A DNA stretch of 64,000 nt, taken from the NCBI GenBank assembly GCA_017545505.1, contig JAFWNB010000004.1:1-64000 (forward strand), in the 5' to 3' direction. The notes below the pieces were generated by a model. That model was not told where the DNA came from. It ran no database searches and was given only the letters and a program-made list of their open reading frames with translations. Numbering within the stretch: position 1 is the stretch's first letter; the number at the start of each line of letters is the position of its first letter. A program made the translations under genes and the position numbers. Positions 30,778-39,157 of this stretch are shown one piece after another. The DNA is from Candidatus Saccharimonadota bacterium. Lineage in GTDB: Bacteria > Patescibacteriota > Saccharimonadia > Saccharimonadales > Saccharimonadaceae.

Positions 30778-33230
30778 ACTACAATATTTAATAATTTAGC
30801 TCGACTAATAAAAATGGTCTTTTTGATGCCGTTTTCGGTATATTTTTGGATTCTTTCGTCATCAAGAGCGAGTTTTATAATCTTATCTTCATTTTCAAGA
30901 TCATCTTGACCTACTACAAGTTTTGAACGTAGCTTACCATTTACTTGTATTACGATTTCTACGGTATCAGATACGAGATATTTGTCGTCCCATTTCGGCC
31001 ATTCATCATCAGAATCTAATTTCTCAAGCATTTCGGAAGCTAGATGCGGTGCAAATGGCTTAAGTAATTTAGCTAGCGTTATTAAATCTTCTTCTTCGGC
31101 TCCGCTTTTATATAATTCGTTGACATATTCCATAAGAGCGGCGACGGCGGTATTGAAATTGCAATGATAGATGTCTTCGGTGACTTTTTTGATGGTTTTG
31201 TGTCTGAGAGATTTGGTATCTTTAAAATCTTCTTCTTCGGGACGTTCCTCGTGCCCGTCTTTACGGGGCTCGTCACTGAGTCCTCGTAGCGACTGCGGAT
31301 TCCCCTCAGAAGAAGATTTTAAAGTTTCATCAAAGACTAAGTTCCAGCAACGATTGAGGAAGCGGTAGACGCCACCAACCGAACGCGGGTTCCAAGCAGC
31401 GTCAAACTCGACAGGGCCAATGAACATTTCGTAAGTGCGGAGCGTGTCTGCGCCATAGCCTTCGTCGATCACATCGAGCGGATCGATTACATTACCTTTA
31501 GACTTGCTCATTTTCTTACCATCTGGTGCATTAATGTAGCCATGATAAATTAATTTTTTAATTGGTTCACGGAAAGGCAGATATCCTTCATCGGCAAAGA
31601 ATTTACACCAGAAACGAACATATAATAGGTGCGCTACGGCGTGATCAGCGCCCACATAAATATCAGTCGGAGCCCAATACTTGACCGCATTTTGGTCCCA
31701 AGCAGCTTTTTTATCGTGAGGTGAAGTGTAACGCCAGAGATACCAAGACGAGCAAGCATAGCCATCTAATGTATCGGTTTCTCTAGTCATTTCTTCTAGG
31801 TGGGTTTCGCCGGTTTTTGGATCTTTAACTGGGATTTTTACTTTTAGCCAATCGTTAGCCTTGGCAAGTGCCGAGCGGCCGGTTTTATCTGGTTGATAAT
31901 CCTTAATTTCGGGCAATAAAACTGGGAGTTGGTCTTCTGGAATCGGGTGCGGATTGCCGTCTTTATCATAGGCGATAGGAATTGGGCAACCCCAATAACG
32001 CTGACGGGAAATCAACCAATCGCGCATTTTATACATAGTCTTTGGTGTGCCAAATTGACCAAAATCACAGAGCTCAGCTTCGACTATAGGTAAGTCGAAT
32101 TTTTCGGCAAATTCGCGATCGCGTTCATCCATAGACGGAACGGCCATAATTGCGCCAGTGCCGTAGCCCGCCAAAACGTAATCTGCTACCCAGATAGGGA
32201 TTTTTTCTTTAGTGGCGGGATTAATGGCATATGAACCGGTAAAAACACCGGTTTTTTCTTTGTTTTCCTGACGTTCAATTTCGGACTTTAGGAGCGCGTT
32301 GGCCTTATAACTCAACACTTCGTCGCGAGTATCGTCGTTTACTAAATATTCTAGGCCTGGATATTCTGGTGCGACCACAATAAAGGTGGCGCCATAGATA
32401 GTGTCGGGGCGAGTAGTAAAGACTTTGACTTTTCGAGAAGGCGACAAAGATTCTTTTGCGGACACACTCGAGGCCGTTCGGCCAAGCTTACGGTCCGCAA
32501 AAGAACTTTGCTCGCCTTCTCTAGCAATTGCAAAGTCTATTTCTGCACCAATTGAGCGGCCGATCCAGTTTTTCTGCATGGTCTTGATTTTGTCGGGCCA
32601 GTTTAGCGAATCGATTTCTTCTAGTAACTCATCGGCATATTCAGTAATTTTAAAAAACCACTGTTTCATTTTCTTTTTTTCGACTTCGTGTCCGCAACGC
32701 CAACATTTACCATTTTCTACTTGCTCATTAGCGAGAACAGTTTGATCTTCTGGACACCACCATTGGTAAGATTCTTTTTGGTAGGCGAGGCCTTTTTTGT
32801 ATAACTGAAGAAAACACCACTGGGTCCATTTGTAATAATCTGGATCCGAAGTGTTAACTTCTCTATCCCAGTCTATGGCGTAACCTAGACGCTTGGCCTG
32901 TTTTTTGAAATTGGCAATGTTTTGTTTGGTGACTTCTTGCGGGGCAGTACCAGTTTTGATGGCATAATTTTCAGCCGGGAGACCAAAAGTATCGTAGCCG
33001 AACGGTCGCATTACATTTAAACGTTGCTGCTCGTAAAACCGCGCGAGAACATCGACAATGGTGAAGTTGCGTACATGGCCTACATGCAGGCCTGCGCCGG
33101 AAGGATATGGAAACATTTCGGCGATGTACATTTTTGGGGTGTTTGGTTTTTCCTTTGCTTTAAAAGGCTTTTCTTTTTCCCAAATAGCTTGCCATTTTTG
33201 TTCAATTTTAAGCGGTTCGTATCTATCCAT
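30774..33230 (-). CDS. leuS: Leucyl-tRNA synthetase with two palindrome-derived insertions
   Basis: An 818-residue class I synthetase. HIGH is PYPSGAGLHVGHVRNF (~38-53), the KMSKS loop is GKKMSKSKGNVIDP (~570) and the editing domain starts at VFTTRPDTIYGATF. The CP1 entry carries an additional Arg/Ser/Ala-rich stretch (REGEQSSFADRKLGRTAS and on), encoded by a palindrome at 32435-32521. The linker before KTIKKVTEDIYHCNFNTA carries another low-complexity insert from the palindrome at 31220-31324. Both keep frame. A TTGTAA-17-TATAAT promoter (33238-33266) ends seven bases before the ATG, predicting a leaderless mRNA. Confidence 0.95.
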   Translation of the reverse strand: MDRYEPLKIEQKWQAIWEKEKPFKAKEKPNTPKMYIAEMFPYPSGAGLHVGHVRNFTIVDVLARFYEQQRLNVMRPFGYDTFGLPAENYAIKTGTAPQEVTKQNIANFKKQAKRLGYAIDWDREVNTSDPDYYKWTQWCFLQLYKKGLAYQKESYQWWCPEDQTVLANEQVENGKCWRCGHEVEKKKMKQWFFKITEYADELLEEIDSLNWPDKIKTMQKNWIGRSIGAEIDFAIAREGEQSSFADRKLGRTASSVSAKESLSPSRKVKVFTTRPDTIYGATFIVVAPEYPGLEYLVNDDTRDEVLSYKANALLKSEIERQENKEKTGVFTGSYAINPATKEKIPIWVADYVLAGYGTGAIMAVPSMDERDREFAEKFDLPIVEAELCDFGQFGTPKTMYKMRDWLISRQRYWGCPIPIAYDKDGNPHPIPEDQLPVLLPEIKDYQPDKTGRSALAKANDWLKVKIPVKDPKTGETHLEEMTRETDTLDGYACSSWYLWRYTSPHDKKAAWDQNAVKYWAPTDIYVGADHAVAHLLYVRFWCKFFADEGYLPFREPIKKLIYHGYINAPDGKKMSKSKGNVIDPLDVIDEGYGADTLRTYEMFIGPVEFDAAWNPRSVGGVYRFLNRCWNLVFDETLKSSSEGNPQSLRGLSDEPRKDGHEERPEEEDFKDTKSLRHKTIKKVTEDIYHCNFNTAVAALMEYVNELYKSGAEEEDLITLAKLLKPFAPHLASEMLEKLDSDDEWPKWDDKYLVSDTVEIVIQVNGKLRSKLVVGQDDLENEDKIIKLALDDERIQKYTENGIKKTIFISRAKLLNIVV
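31220..31324. repeat. In-frame palindromic element 2 in leuS
   Basis: Perfect 16-base arms CTTTAAAATCTTCTTC (31220-31235) and complement (31309-31324) enclose 73 bases with further hairpins (CCCGT/ACGGG; AGTC/GACT). The total of 105 bases is 35 codons, so the frame is kept. It encodes a Ser/Glu/Arg-rich loop at a length-variable linker of the enzyme. Confidence 0.65.
32435..32521. repeat. In-frame palindromic element 1 in leuS
   Basis: Stacked perfect arms pair: GAGAAGGCG (32435-32443) with 32513-32521, CAAAG (32445-32449) with 32506-32510, and TTCTTTTGCGGAC (32451-32463) with 32493-32505. The core GGCC-GTTC-GGCC-AAGCTT (32472-32489) matches the core of the element at 16197-16273. The 87 bases equal 29 codons and add a loop absent from ordinary LeuRS. 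Confidence 0.75.
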
Positions 33231-33237
33231 AGAGATA

Positions 33238-33266
33238 ATTATAACAGGTATTGGTAGTTTTTACAA
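33238..33266 (-). promoter_or_regulatory. leuS promoter, leaderless spacing
   Basis: Minus-strand TTGTAA (33261-33266), 17-base spacer, TATAAT (33238-33243), seven bases to the ATG. This is the best-formed example of the leaderless layout in the window because the -35 is also good. Confidence 0.75.
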
Positions 33267-33302
33267 TTTAAGTACATTGTTCGGGCTTTGTTCGGCGATA
33301 CG

Positions 33303-33378
33303 CTAGATATAGTGTGCATAAATTATATCTAGTACGCTATATATAGCACGTAGGACCTACTATATATTATATATAGCG
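33303..33378. repeat. Cluster of AT-rich inverted repeats
   Basis: Within 76 bases: CTAGATATA/TATATCTAG (33303-33332), the palindrome GCTATATATAGC (33336-33347), GTAGG-A-CCTAC (33350-33360) and CGCTATATATA/TATATATAGCG (33335-33345 with 33368-33378) nested around it. It lies between the adhesin stop and the leuS promoter. It could be a terminator-like, protein-binding or recombination site. The rest of 33231-33448 holds only the leuS promoter. Confidence 0.6.
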
Positions 33379-33448
33379 TCATTTATATCCCAGCATAAAG
33401 TCTTTGATTTGCGCAAAACACTCAAGCGTTCCTAAGCTCTTCACGAAC

Positions 33449-35278
33449 CTAAACGCCAGCAACGCAACGTACTGTCCTCCCGCTATACTTGTAGACGTTG
33501 TAGCCGCCTGTGCCTGGGTAGACGCCAGACGAAGTCAGGAACAAGTAGTAGGCGCTGTTAGACGAGTACGCCGTAGACGACCAGTAGTAGCCGTTAGTAC
33601 CACGACTGATCACCGAACCACTGTTGACGTAGCCGGAATAGACGAAATTGACTGGGTATTTACGCCAACGGAGAGAAGCGGCTGCAGCGGATTGATCTCG
33701 TCCGGTGCCACCCATTTTTCTGTCTAAGTATGAGAAGCCTGGTACTTTGTTTGCTGTATCAGATGCGCCTTGTTCTATATCACCAGTGCTAGTTTTACCT
33801 AGTGGAATCTTCCAACCAGTTGGGCAGATGGATGTAGTGTCATGATCGCCGCTGGAATAGTCGGTAGTATCAGCAATAGTAGCAGCCCAAGTGTAGTAGT
33901 TGCCGTAGCTATATATTGCCACATTAGTACCAGTTGCAGGACTAGAAGACCTAGTAGACGTATTAATATTATTATAGCGTGGGAAACGACTGCTAGCATT
34001 ACTGGTGCCGATATTTACGGTATCGTTAGCGCCATCTGTGCTATATAGGTTGTTTGCAGTGGTGATATTATTTGCCCAGGCTGGTTCAGCAATAGCTAGA
34101 CCAACGAATTGTCCACCGTAACCTTGAGCAAGAGAGCCGGAAGAGTTATCAGAGTTCGTGTAGTCTAGGCGGAGATTCTCTATCATCCAACACTTACCAT
34201 CGGCCAATCTAGCTATGGCATAAGTTTGGTTGTCGCGTTGATCCGTGAGAGCAGAAACAGAATCTAGGTTTGCAGTACCATCGGTTGGAGCAGGAATTAG
34301 CGTGCCATTAGAAGTGTCGCATAATGCTGATACATCACTAGAACTTTGTAATGATCCAGCAGATTTTACCCATACAGCATAAAGCGAAGTACCGGTAGTG
34401 GTTTGGGTGGATGGGGTAGTAAAGGTTTCATTAGGACCATAAAAATGAGCGTCTGGGTTAGTGGCATAATCATATTTATCAGACCAACCCGCAAAACCGT
34501 AACCAGTACGGCTAAAGTTAGATGCGAGAAGTGTCACGGCGGCGTTGTTGCTATATGCAGTTTGTTGCCCCATAGTACCAACTACATTGCTACCATTTGC
34601 ATTGTAACAAATTCTATAAGCTACACATGGCACAGGTTGAGGCGGTGTTTCTGTGTTTGGATGTACCATAGTGTATTTAACTTTACCATTATATGTCCCA
34701 GCCGGTTGATTACCTGCTATATAAGCTCTGTAAGTAACTTCTGCTTCTGCGCCAGAAACGGTAGTAGAGTTTGGAAATTGAGCAATTTTAGTATAAGTAG
34801 TAGGAACCACAGAATAACTACCATAACCATTCTGGGCTGCTACGTTAGTGGTGACTGGAGTTAGCATCATAGCCCACTGTGAATTACCGGTCGTAGTATC
34901 TCCTGTGACTATATCATAAGTAGGAGCAAGAGTTCCACCAACAGTAGCTAGTAGTTTAGTGTTACCATATTCTTGGTTAGAATAACCTACGGCATAGATA
35001 GCGAATCCGTTTGGATCATTACATACTACATTAAAGGTAGTTTTACCAATTGCTGGTCTGATTGTACCATTTGGAATAGTAGCAGTATGTGCTTCATCTA
35101 GAGTACCGGTCATAGTACAAGCATCAGGAATAATTACAGAAGCATTAGCGGTAACAGAAGATGCAGCATGAGAGGATGAGCTAGATAGTAAAATACCAAT
35201 TAAAAATGTTGCTATACACAACAATATTATAATACTTTTTATATTTACTGCTATATTATAATTATTTGCTGGCCTCAT
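33449..35278 (-). CDS. Secreted surface protein with InlB-type repeat and FISUMP domain
   Basis: I start it at ATG 35278, which follows GAGAGGT; the 609-residue product then begins with a signal peptide (hydrophobic IIILLCIATFLIGILL, AlaSerSer cleavage region). Order: a beta-rich domain (~45-195) with repeated NxT and Gly, resembling pilin/spore-coat-type modules; one Listeria-Bacteroides (InlB B) repeat, YNANGSNVVGTM to TSLYAVWV (~225-300); and a C-terminal Fibrobacter succinogenes major-paralogous (FISUMP) domain with ADGKCWMIENLRLDY, ICPTGWKIP, GYYWSSTAY and RTVRCVAG. No sortase signal or membrane anchor is seen at the end. Probably an adhesin for host contact; partner unknown. Confidence 0.82.
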   Translation of the reverse strand: MRPANNYNIAVNIKSIIILLCIATFLIGILLSSSSSHAASSVTANASVIIPDACTMTGTLDEAHTATIPNGTIRPAIGKTTFNVVCNDPNGFAIYAVGYSNQEYGNTKLLATVGGTLAPTYDIVTGDTTTGNSQWAMMLTPVTTNVAAQNGYGSYSVVPTTYTKIAQFPNSTTVSGAEAEVTYRAYIAGNQPAGTYNGKVKYTMVHPNTETPPQPVPCVAYRICYNANGSNVVGTMGQQTAYSNNAAVTLLASNFSRTGYGFAGWSDKYDYATNPDAHFYGPNETFTTPSTQTTTGTSLYAVWVKSAGSLQSSSDVSALCDTSNGTLIPAPTDGTANLDSVSALTDQRDNQTYAIARLADGKCWMIENLRLDYTNSDNSSGSLAQGYGGQFVGLAIAEPAWANNITTANNLYSTDGANDTVNIGTSNASSRFPRYNNINTSTRSSSPATGTNVAIYSYGNYYTWAATIADTTDYSSGDHDTTSICPTGWKIPLGKTSTGDIEQGASDTANKVPGFSYLDRKMGGTGRDQSAAAASLRWRKYPVNFVYSGYVNSGSVISRGTNGYYWSSTAYSSNSAYYLFLTSSGVYPGTGGYNVYKYSGRTVRCVAGV

Positions 35279-35473
35279 TATACCTCTCTTATATTGTTCT
35301 GAGTGCGGCGCCATTTTAAACTAATTTTGGAGAAGAAGTTAGAAATGACGCCGTAATTATATAACCAGCCAGCTATCTCGTCGAATCTTTTAGAGTCCAA
35401 TACCGTAAGGCGTTTGTAACTCTATGCAATATTTAAAAAAATCGGCGCATAATTGTTGGATGATTACTTTTTC
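35279..35473 (-). promoter_or_regulatory. Long structured leader of the surface-protein gene
   Basis: About 190 bases of untranslated leader follow the promoter at 35474-35503. Shortly before the Shine-Dalgarno a hairpin pairs CGGCGTCATTT with AAATGGCGCCG (11 positions, one G-U). No known riboswitch is recognised. The leader could regulate translation. Confidence 0.45.
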
Positions 35474-35503
35474 ATTATACTCCTTCTATAAAGCTTATGT
35501 CAA
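35474..35503 (-). promoter_or_regulatory. Consensus promoter of the surface-protein gene
   Basis: Minus-strand TTGACA (35498-35503), 18-base spacer, TATAAT (35474-35479): both hexamers are perfect matches to the housekeeping consensus, suggesting high expression. Confidence 0.88.
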
Positions 35504-35522
35504 TATGGTTGGATATCTACTA

Positions 35523-36746
35523 TTACTCACCCCTCGAAATGAGTTTACGGTAAATATTAATGAATCGATCGAGTGTAGTTTCAAAATCATGTTCTTTCGC
35601 TATTTCAATTGAATTTTTACTAAATTTGTCTCGCAAGTTTTCGTCCGTTAATATTTTTTCAAGCGCGTCCGAAATATCCGATACATTGCCAGGTTCACAC
35701 AGAAAACCATTCTTATTGGTAATACATACTTCGGAAACGGCACCTTTATCTACGGCAACCAGCGGGAGCCCTGTGGCGGCCGCCTCAATTAACACGATAC
35801 CCTGTGTTTCAACTTCGCTAGCCGTAGCAAATACCCAACCTATTTTATATAATTCATATAAATCTGGCGGAATAACACGCCCTAAGAATTTAACCGAATT
35901 ATCTAGCCCTAATGATTTAACATGTTTTTCTAGTTTTGTCTTATTAACTCCGTCACCTACGATCACTAAAAACGCATCTGGTACTTTTGTTTGAACTTTA
36001 TAGAATGCGTCAATCAAGGTTCCAATCTTTTTTTCGGGATCCACGCGTCCTACATATAAAACAATTGGGCGGTTGGTCGGGATACCATATTTCTGATATA
36101 TCTTAACGTTCGGCTTTCCTGGTTCAAAATTGGATAAATCTACGCCATTTGAGACGGCAGCTATTGGCGCATCTATTGGATGCTTCTTTAATAAATTATT
36201 AATAGCCTGTTTAGTTGGCATAGTTACAAAATCGCTTTTGCTCTGGCGATTTCTGAAATAACCATAGAGCAATGCGTTAACTGGTTTTCTTACTAGGAAA
36301 GGTAGCTTGAGCGGCTCAGTTAATACTTCGGGTTGATTATGCTCTGTCGTAACGACTGGAATATGTTTTTTGCGCGCATAAAAAACAACGGAAAGCCCAA
36401 TCGGATCCGAAACCTGAACATGCACTATGTCTGGTTTGAATTCGTCTAAAGCGCGTTTAATTTCTGGACCTGGAAAAACTGACACCTTAAAACCATGCTT
36501 AAATAATAAGCGTTTTTTCTTTGGAACAGAGTGGATTTGGTCTGGATAAACCTTGGCCTCTATTGATTTAAGATAAGTAACTTTTACTCCATTTTCAATT
36601 TGAGTGTAGTTCTTTTTTGTTTGACTAGGTGCCAAAACTAGAACTTCGTGTCCTCTTTTAGCTAAGCCAACCGCTAAATTATGCGAAAATACCGCCACCC
36701 CATTTATCATCGGATAATATACAGCTGTAGCAATTACGATTTTCAT
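35523..36746 (-). CDS. GT4-family glycosyltransferase
   Basis: A 407-residue GT-B enzyme with the GT4 pattern: N-terminal YYPMINGVAVFSHNLAVGL, central VLYVGRVDPEKKIGTLIDA, and the donor-binding GIVLIEAAATGLPLVAVDKGA with the E-x7-E motif. Closest in style to glycolipid synthases (diacylglycerol glucosyl- or phosphatidylinositol mannosyltransferases), so a membrane glycolipid is a plausible product; the sugar and acceptor are not determinable. It starts one base after the ctpA stop and is the last gene of that transcript. Confidence 0.88.
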   Translation of the reverse strand: MKIVIATAVYYPMINGVAVFSHNLAVGLAKRGHEVLVLAPSQTKKNYTQIENGVKVTYLKSIEAKVYPDQIHSVPKKKRLLFKHGFKVSVFPGPEIKRALDEFKPDIVHVQVSDPIGLSVVFYARKKHIPVVTTEHNQPEVLTEPLKLPFLVRKPVNALLYGYFRNRQSKSDFVTMPTKQAINNLLKKHPIDAPIAAVSNGVDLSNFEPGKPNVKIYQKYGIPTNRPIVLYVGRVDPEKKIGTLIDAFYKVQTKVPDAFLVIVGDGVNKTKLEKHVKSLGLDNSVKFLGRVIPPDLYELYKIGWVFATASEVETQGIVLIEAAATGLPLVAVDKGAVSEVCITNKNGFLCEPGNVSDISDALEKILTDENLRDKFSKNSIEIAKEHDFETTLDRFINIYRKLISRGE

Positions 36747-36747
36747 T

Positions 36748-37935
36748 TTAGAGTGATTTAGCCTTATCCATTTGCGGATCTTTCATAGTGTTGATATCTT
36801 CATAAGTACGTTCAACTTCAATATCTGGTTTAATACCATCTCCATTAATTGAACGTTCGTTTGGTGTATACCATTCGGCTGTTGTTACTTTTAATACTGT
36901 ACCATTAGACAAATCAAAGAGGTTTTGGACTACGCCTTTGCCGTAAGTTGATTCTCCCACAATTGTTGCTTTTTTATAATCCTGCAAAGCACCAGCTACA
37001 ATTTCTGATGCAGAAGCTGAAGAACCATTTACCAAAACTATAGTCTTCATGTCTTTTAGTAATGCTTTGCCGGAGTTTGCATTTGTCGTTGAGTCGCCGT
37101 AATGTTTAGACTTCTGGATAAGAATCGGTTCGCCATCGAGCCATAAACTAAGCAAATCTTTCGCTGCCGATACATAACCTCCGCCATTGCCGCGTAAATC
37201 CAAAATAACTTTTTTAATCCCTTTCTTAGCGAAGTTTTTAGCAAAATCTTGAACCATACTACCAGTATTATCATCAAAGCGTGTGACTGTAATTATTGCA
37301 GTAGAACCATCATAATCAACATACGCCGAAACGTTATTGATTTTTTCGCGTTTCATTGTAAATGATTTTTCTTTGCCGTCACGTACGATCATCACGGTGA
37401 CTTCGGATCCAGATTCGCCACGAGTTTTCTTTGCTATTTCATCCGTGGATAGATTATATACTTCCTCTCCGTCAATTTTATAGAAAATATCCCCCGCTAA
37501 AATGCCAGCTTTTTCGGCTGGATTGTCCGGCAAGGTGCGAAGTACTCTAGTATAACCATCGCGTTCGCCTATCTCTACTCCAATCCCAGAACCAACATTT
37601 CCATGTAAATCATCATAAAAGTCTGCGGTTTCCTCAGCGTCCATGTAAACCGTATAGACATCACCCAGCGAATCGGTAAGACCTTTTTTCGCGCCCTCGA
37701 TAAGCTTTTCTTTGTCTATTTCGCCATTATAAGAATTAGAAAGTTTATTATATACTTCATCTAGTGCAGACCAGTCTGAATTTTTGTTTGTTCCTAGACC
37801 TAGATATGGTGCGAAACCGCTAAACCAGTTATTCCAATTGGCACCAATTACTCCACCAAGAATTGCTAAAACAGCTCCAATAATAATTGCGCTGCTTAAA
37901 TTAACCTTCTTTTCTTTCCACTCTTGCTTATCCAT
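36748..37935 (-). CDS. C-terminal processing protease (S41, CtpA/CtpB-like)
   Basis: A 395-residue secreted serine protease. One membrane anchor (residues ~15-34), a substrate-recruiting helix region, a PDZ domain (~115-195; GSGIGVEIGERDGYTRV, AGILAGDIFYKIDGEEV) and an S41 domain. The nucleophile Ser lies in VNGSSASASEIVAGAL and the base Lys in GESTYGKGVVQ. It could process or degrade envelope proteins such as PcsB or sortase substrates. A TATAAT ends six bases before the ATG (leaderless). It lies 19 bases after the pcsB-like gene. Confidence 0.92.
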   Translation of the reverse strand: MDKQEWKEKKVNLSSAIIIGAVLAILGGVIGANWNNWFSGFAPYLGLGTNKNSDWSALDEVYNKLSNSYNGEIDKEKLIEGAKKGLTDSLGDVYTVYMDAEETADFYDDLHGNVGSGIGVEIGERDGYTRVLRTLPDNPAEKAGILAGDIFYKIDGEEVYNLSTDEIAKKTRGESGSEVTVMIVRDGKEKSFTMKREKINNVSAYVDYDGSTAIITVTRFDDNTGSMVQDFAKNFAKKGIKKVILDLRGNGGGYVSAAKDLLSLWLDGEPILIQKSKHYGDSTTNANSGKALLKDMKTIVLVNGSSASASEIVAGALQDYKKATIVGESTYGKGVVQNLFDLSNGTVLKVTTAEWYTPNERSINGDGIKPDIEVERTYEDINTMKDPQMDKAKSL

Positions 37936-37954
37936 TAATTAATTATAGCATATA

Positions 37955-39136
37955 TTAGTGGAGATGAATGAAATTATACTGCCAAACTTCACCGGCAGAG
38001 ATAGTGCGAGAGCCAAAGTCACCATAATGTGAATTTCCGGAATATAAATATGTAGCATACGAATTATTGTACTCCGTCACATTGATAGAGCCATCACTAT
38101 TGACGCTTTCTACCCAAAAGACATGACCATATGGATAACCGTCGACCTGGCCAATAGTGTTAGCGGCCGGTGTTTTATTAACTACATAGCCAGCTGCGCG
38201 AGCACCATCATCCCACGAATAAGCATTGCCCCAGGCAGCCGCTACGCCGTAAGCTTCGTAAGCTTTCCATCCCGCGTAACTTACACATTCACAAACATAG
38301 CCACCAATTTTATGCCAGCCATAGGCATCTTCCCAATATGTAATATAGGCGTCTTGTCGTGACGGACAATCACCTTGCCACGGATAAGTATTAGCTCCTG
38401 AATAAGCACTACCACGATATAGTTCTGGATGCGCCTCTTGCTCGGCTCGCTCGGCTTCACGTTGTGCTTCAACTGCCGCTTTAGCCACCTCGGCATAAGC
38501 TTCGGCGTCATTTTCATATTTATTAACTAGAGCTTGCTGCTCACCGCGTTTTTTTACAAGATCTTCTCTTGCGACTTTTTGCTGATCCAGAAGCTCTTCC
38601 ACTTCTGCTTTGGCGGTCTCTAGGGCTTCTTTATCTTCTTTCACTTTTGTGGCAGACGTACTAATTTGTTCTTTAACAACTTCTTCACGTGCAGCTTTTT
38701 CGGCTAAATCCGAAATGGATGTTGAGCCAGCAAGAATACGAATTGGCTCAGCATCAGACTCAAAATGCATATTTACGAGTAGCTCCGCCAAGGCTTCTTG
38801 CTCTTCTAAGAGTTTTGCTTCGGTTTCGGCGATTTTAATTTTTAAAGCTTTTACTTCTACTTCAGTTTCGGCGATTTCAGCTTCTTTCTTGGCAATTTCT
38901 GCTGTTAGTTCACTAACTTTAATTTGATAGGCATTGGCTGTTCTTGCTGCAGATGCAGCATTTTTGTTAGCCTCTTGTTCCTTAGCGACTGCTTCGCGAC
39001 AGGCGGCAGAATTTTGACAGGCTTTTGAAATAGCTTCGGCTTTTTTACCACCTAAAACTGTCGAAAAAATTGGAACAGCGACTAATACTAGAATTATTAA
39101 GATGATGATGGTAATTTTTTTATTTTTATCTGCCAT
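37955..39136 (-). CDS. PcsB-like peptidoglycan hydrolase with CHAP domain
   Basis: A 393-residue protein. An N-terminal membrane or signal segment (8-28) is followed by a long coiled coil (~45-235, Glu/Lys/Ala heptads) and a C-terminal CHAP amidase/endopeptidase domain (~255-393). Catalytic Cys in CECVSYAGW (284), His in GHVFWVESV (338) and a polar third residue in VTEYNNS (~355). In streptococci PcsB is switched on by FtsEX through its coiled coil; ftsX and ftsE stand directly upstream here. Leaderless -10 (TATAAT, six bases before ATG). Confidence 0.9.
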   Translation of the reverse strand: MADKNKKITIIILIILVLVAVPIFSTVLGGKKAEAISKACQNSAACREAVAKEQEANKNAASAARTANAYQIKVSELTAEIAKKEAEIAETEVEVKALKIKIAETEAKLLEEQEALAELLVNMHFESDAEPIRILAGSTSISDLAEKAAREEVVKEQISTSATKVKEDKEALETAKAEVEELLDQQKVAREDLVKKRGEQQALVNKYENDAEAYAEVAKAAVEAQREAERAEQEAHPELYRGSAYSGANTYPWQGDCPSRQDAYITYWEDAYGWHKIGGYVCECVSYAGWKAYEAYGVAAAWGNAYSWDDGARAAGYVVNKTPAANTIGQVDGYPYGHVFWVESVNSDGSINVTEYNNSYATYLYSGNSHYGDFGSRTISAGEVWQYNFIHLH

Positions 39137-39157
39137 ATTAATATTATAATATAAAGT

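Noticed and set aside
34403-34864. 153-residue plus-strand frame
   Set aside because: Antisense to the adhesin gene, whose domains are recognised; no ribosome-binding site.
35279-35473. Cyclic-di-GMP or similar riboswitch in the adhesin leader
   Set aside because: Length is suitable but none of the conserved aptamer sequence blocks is visible; only a simple hairpin near the ribosome-binding site.
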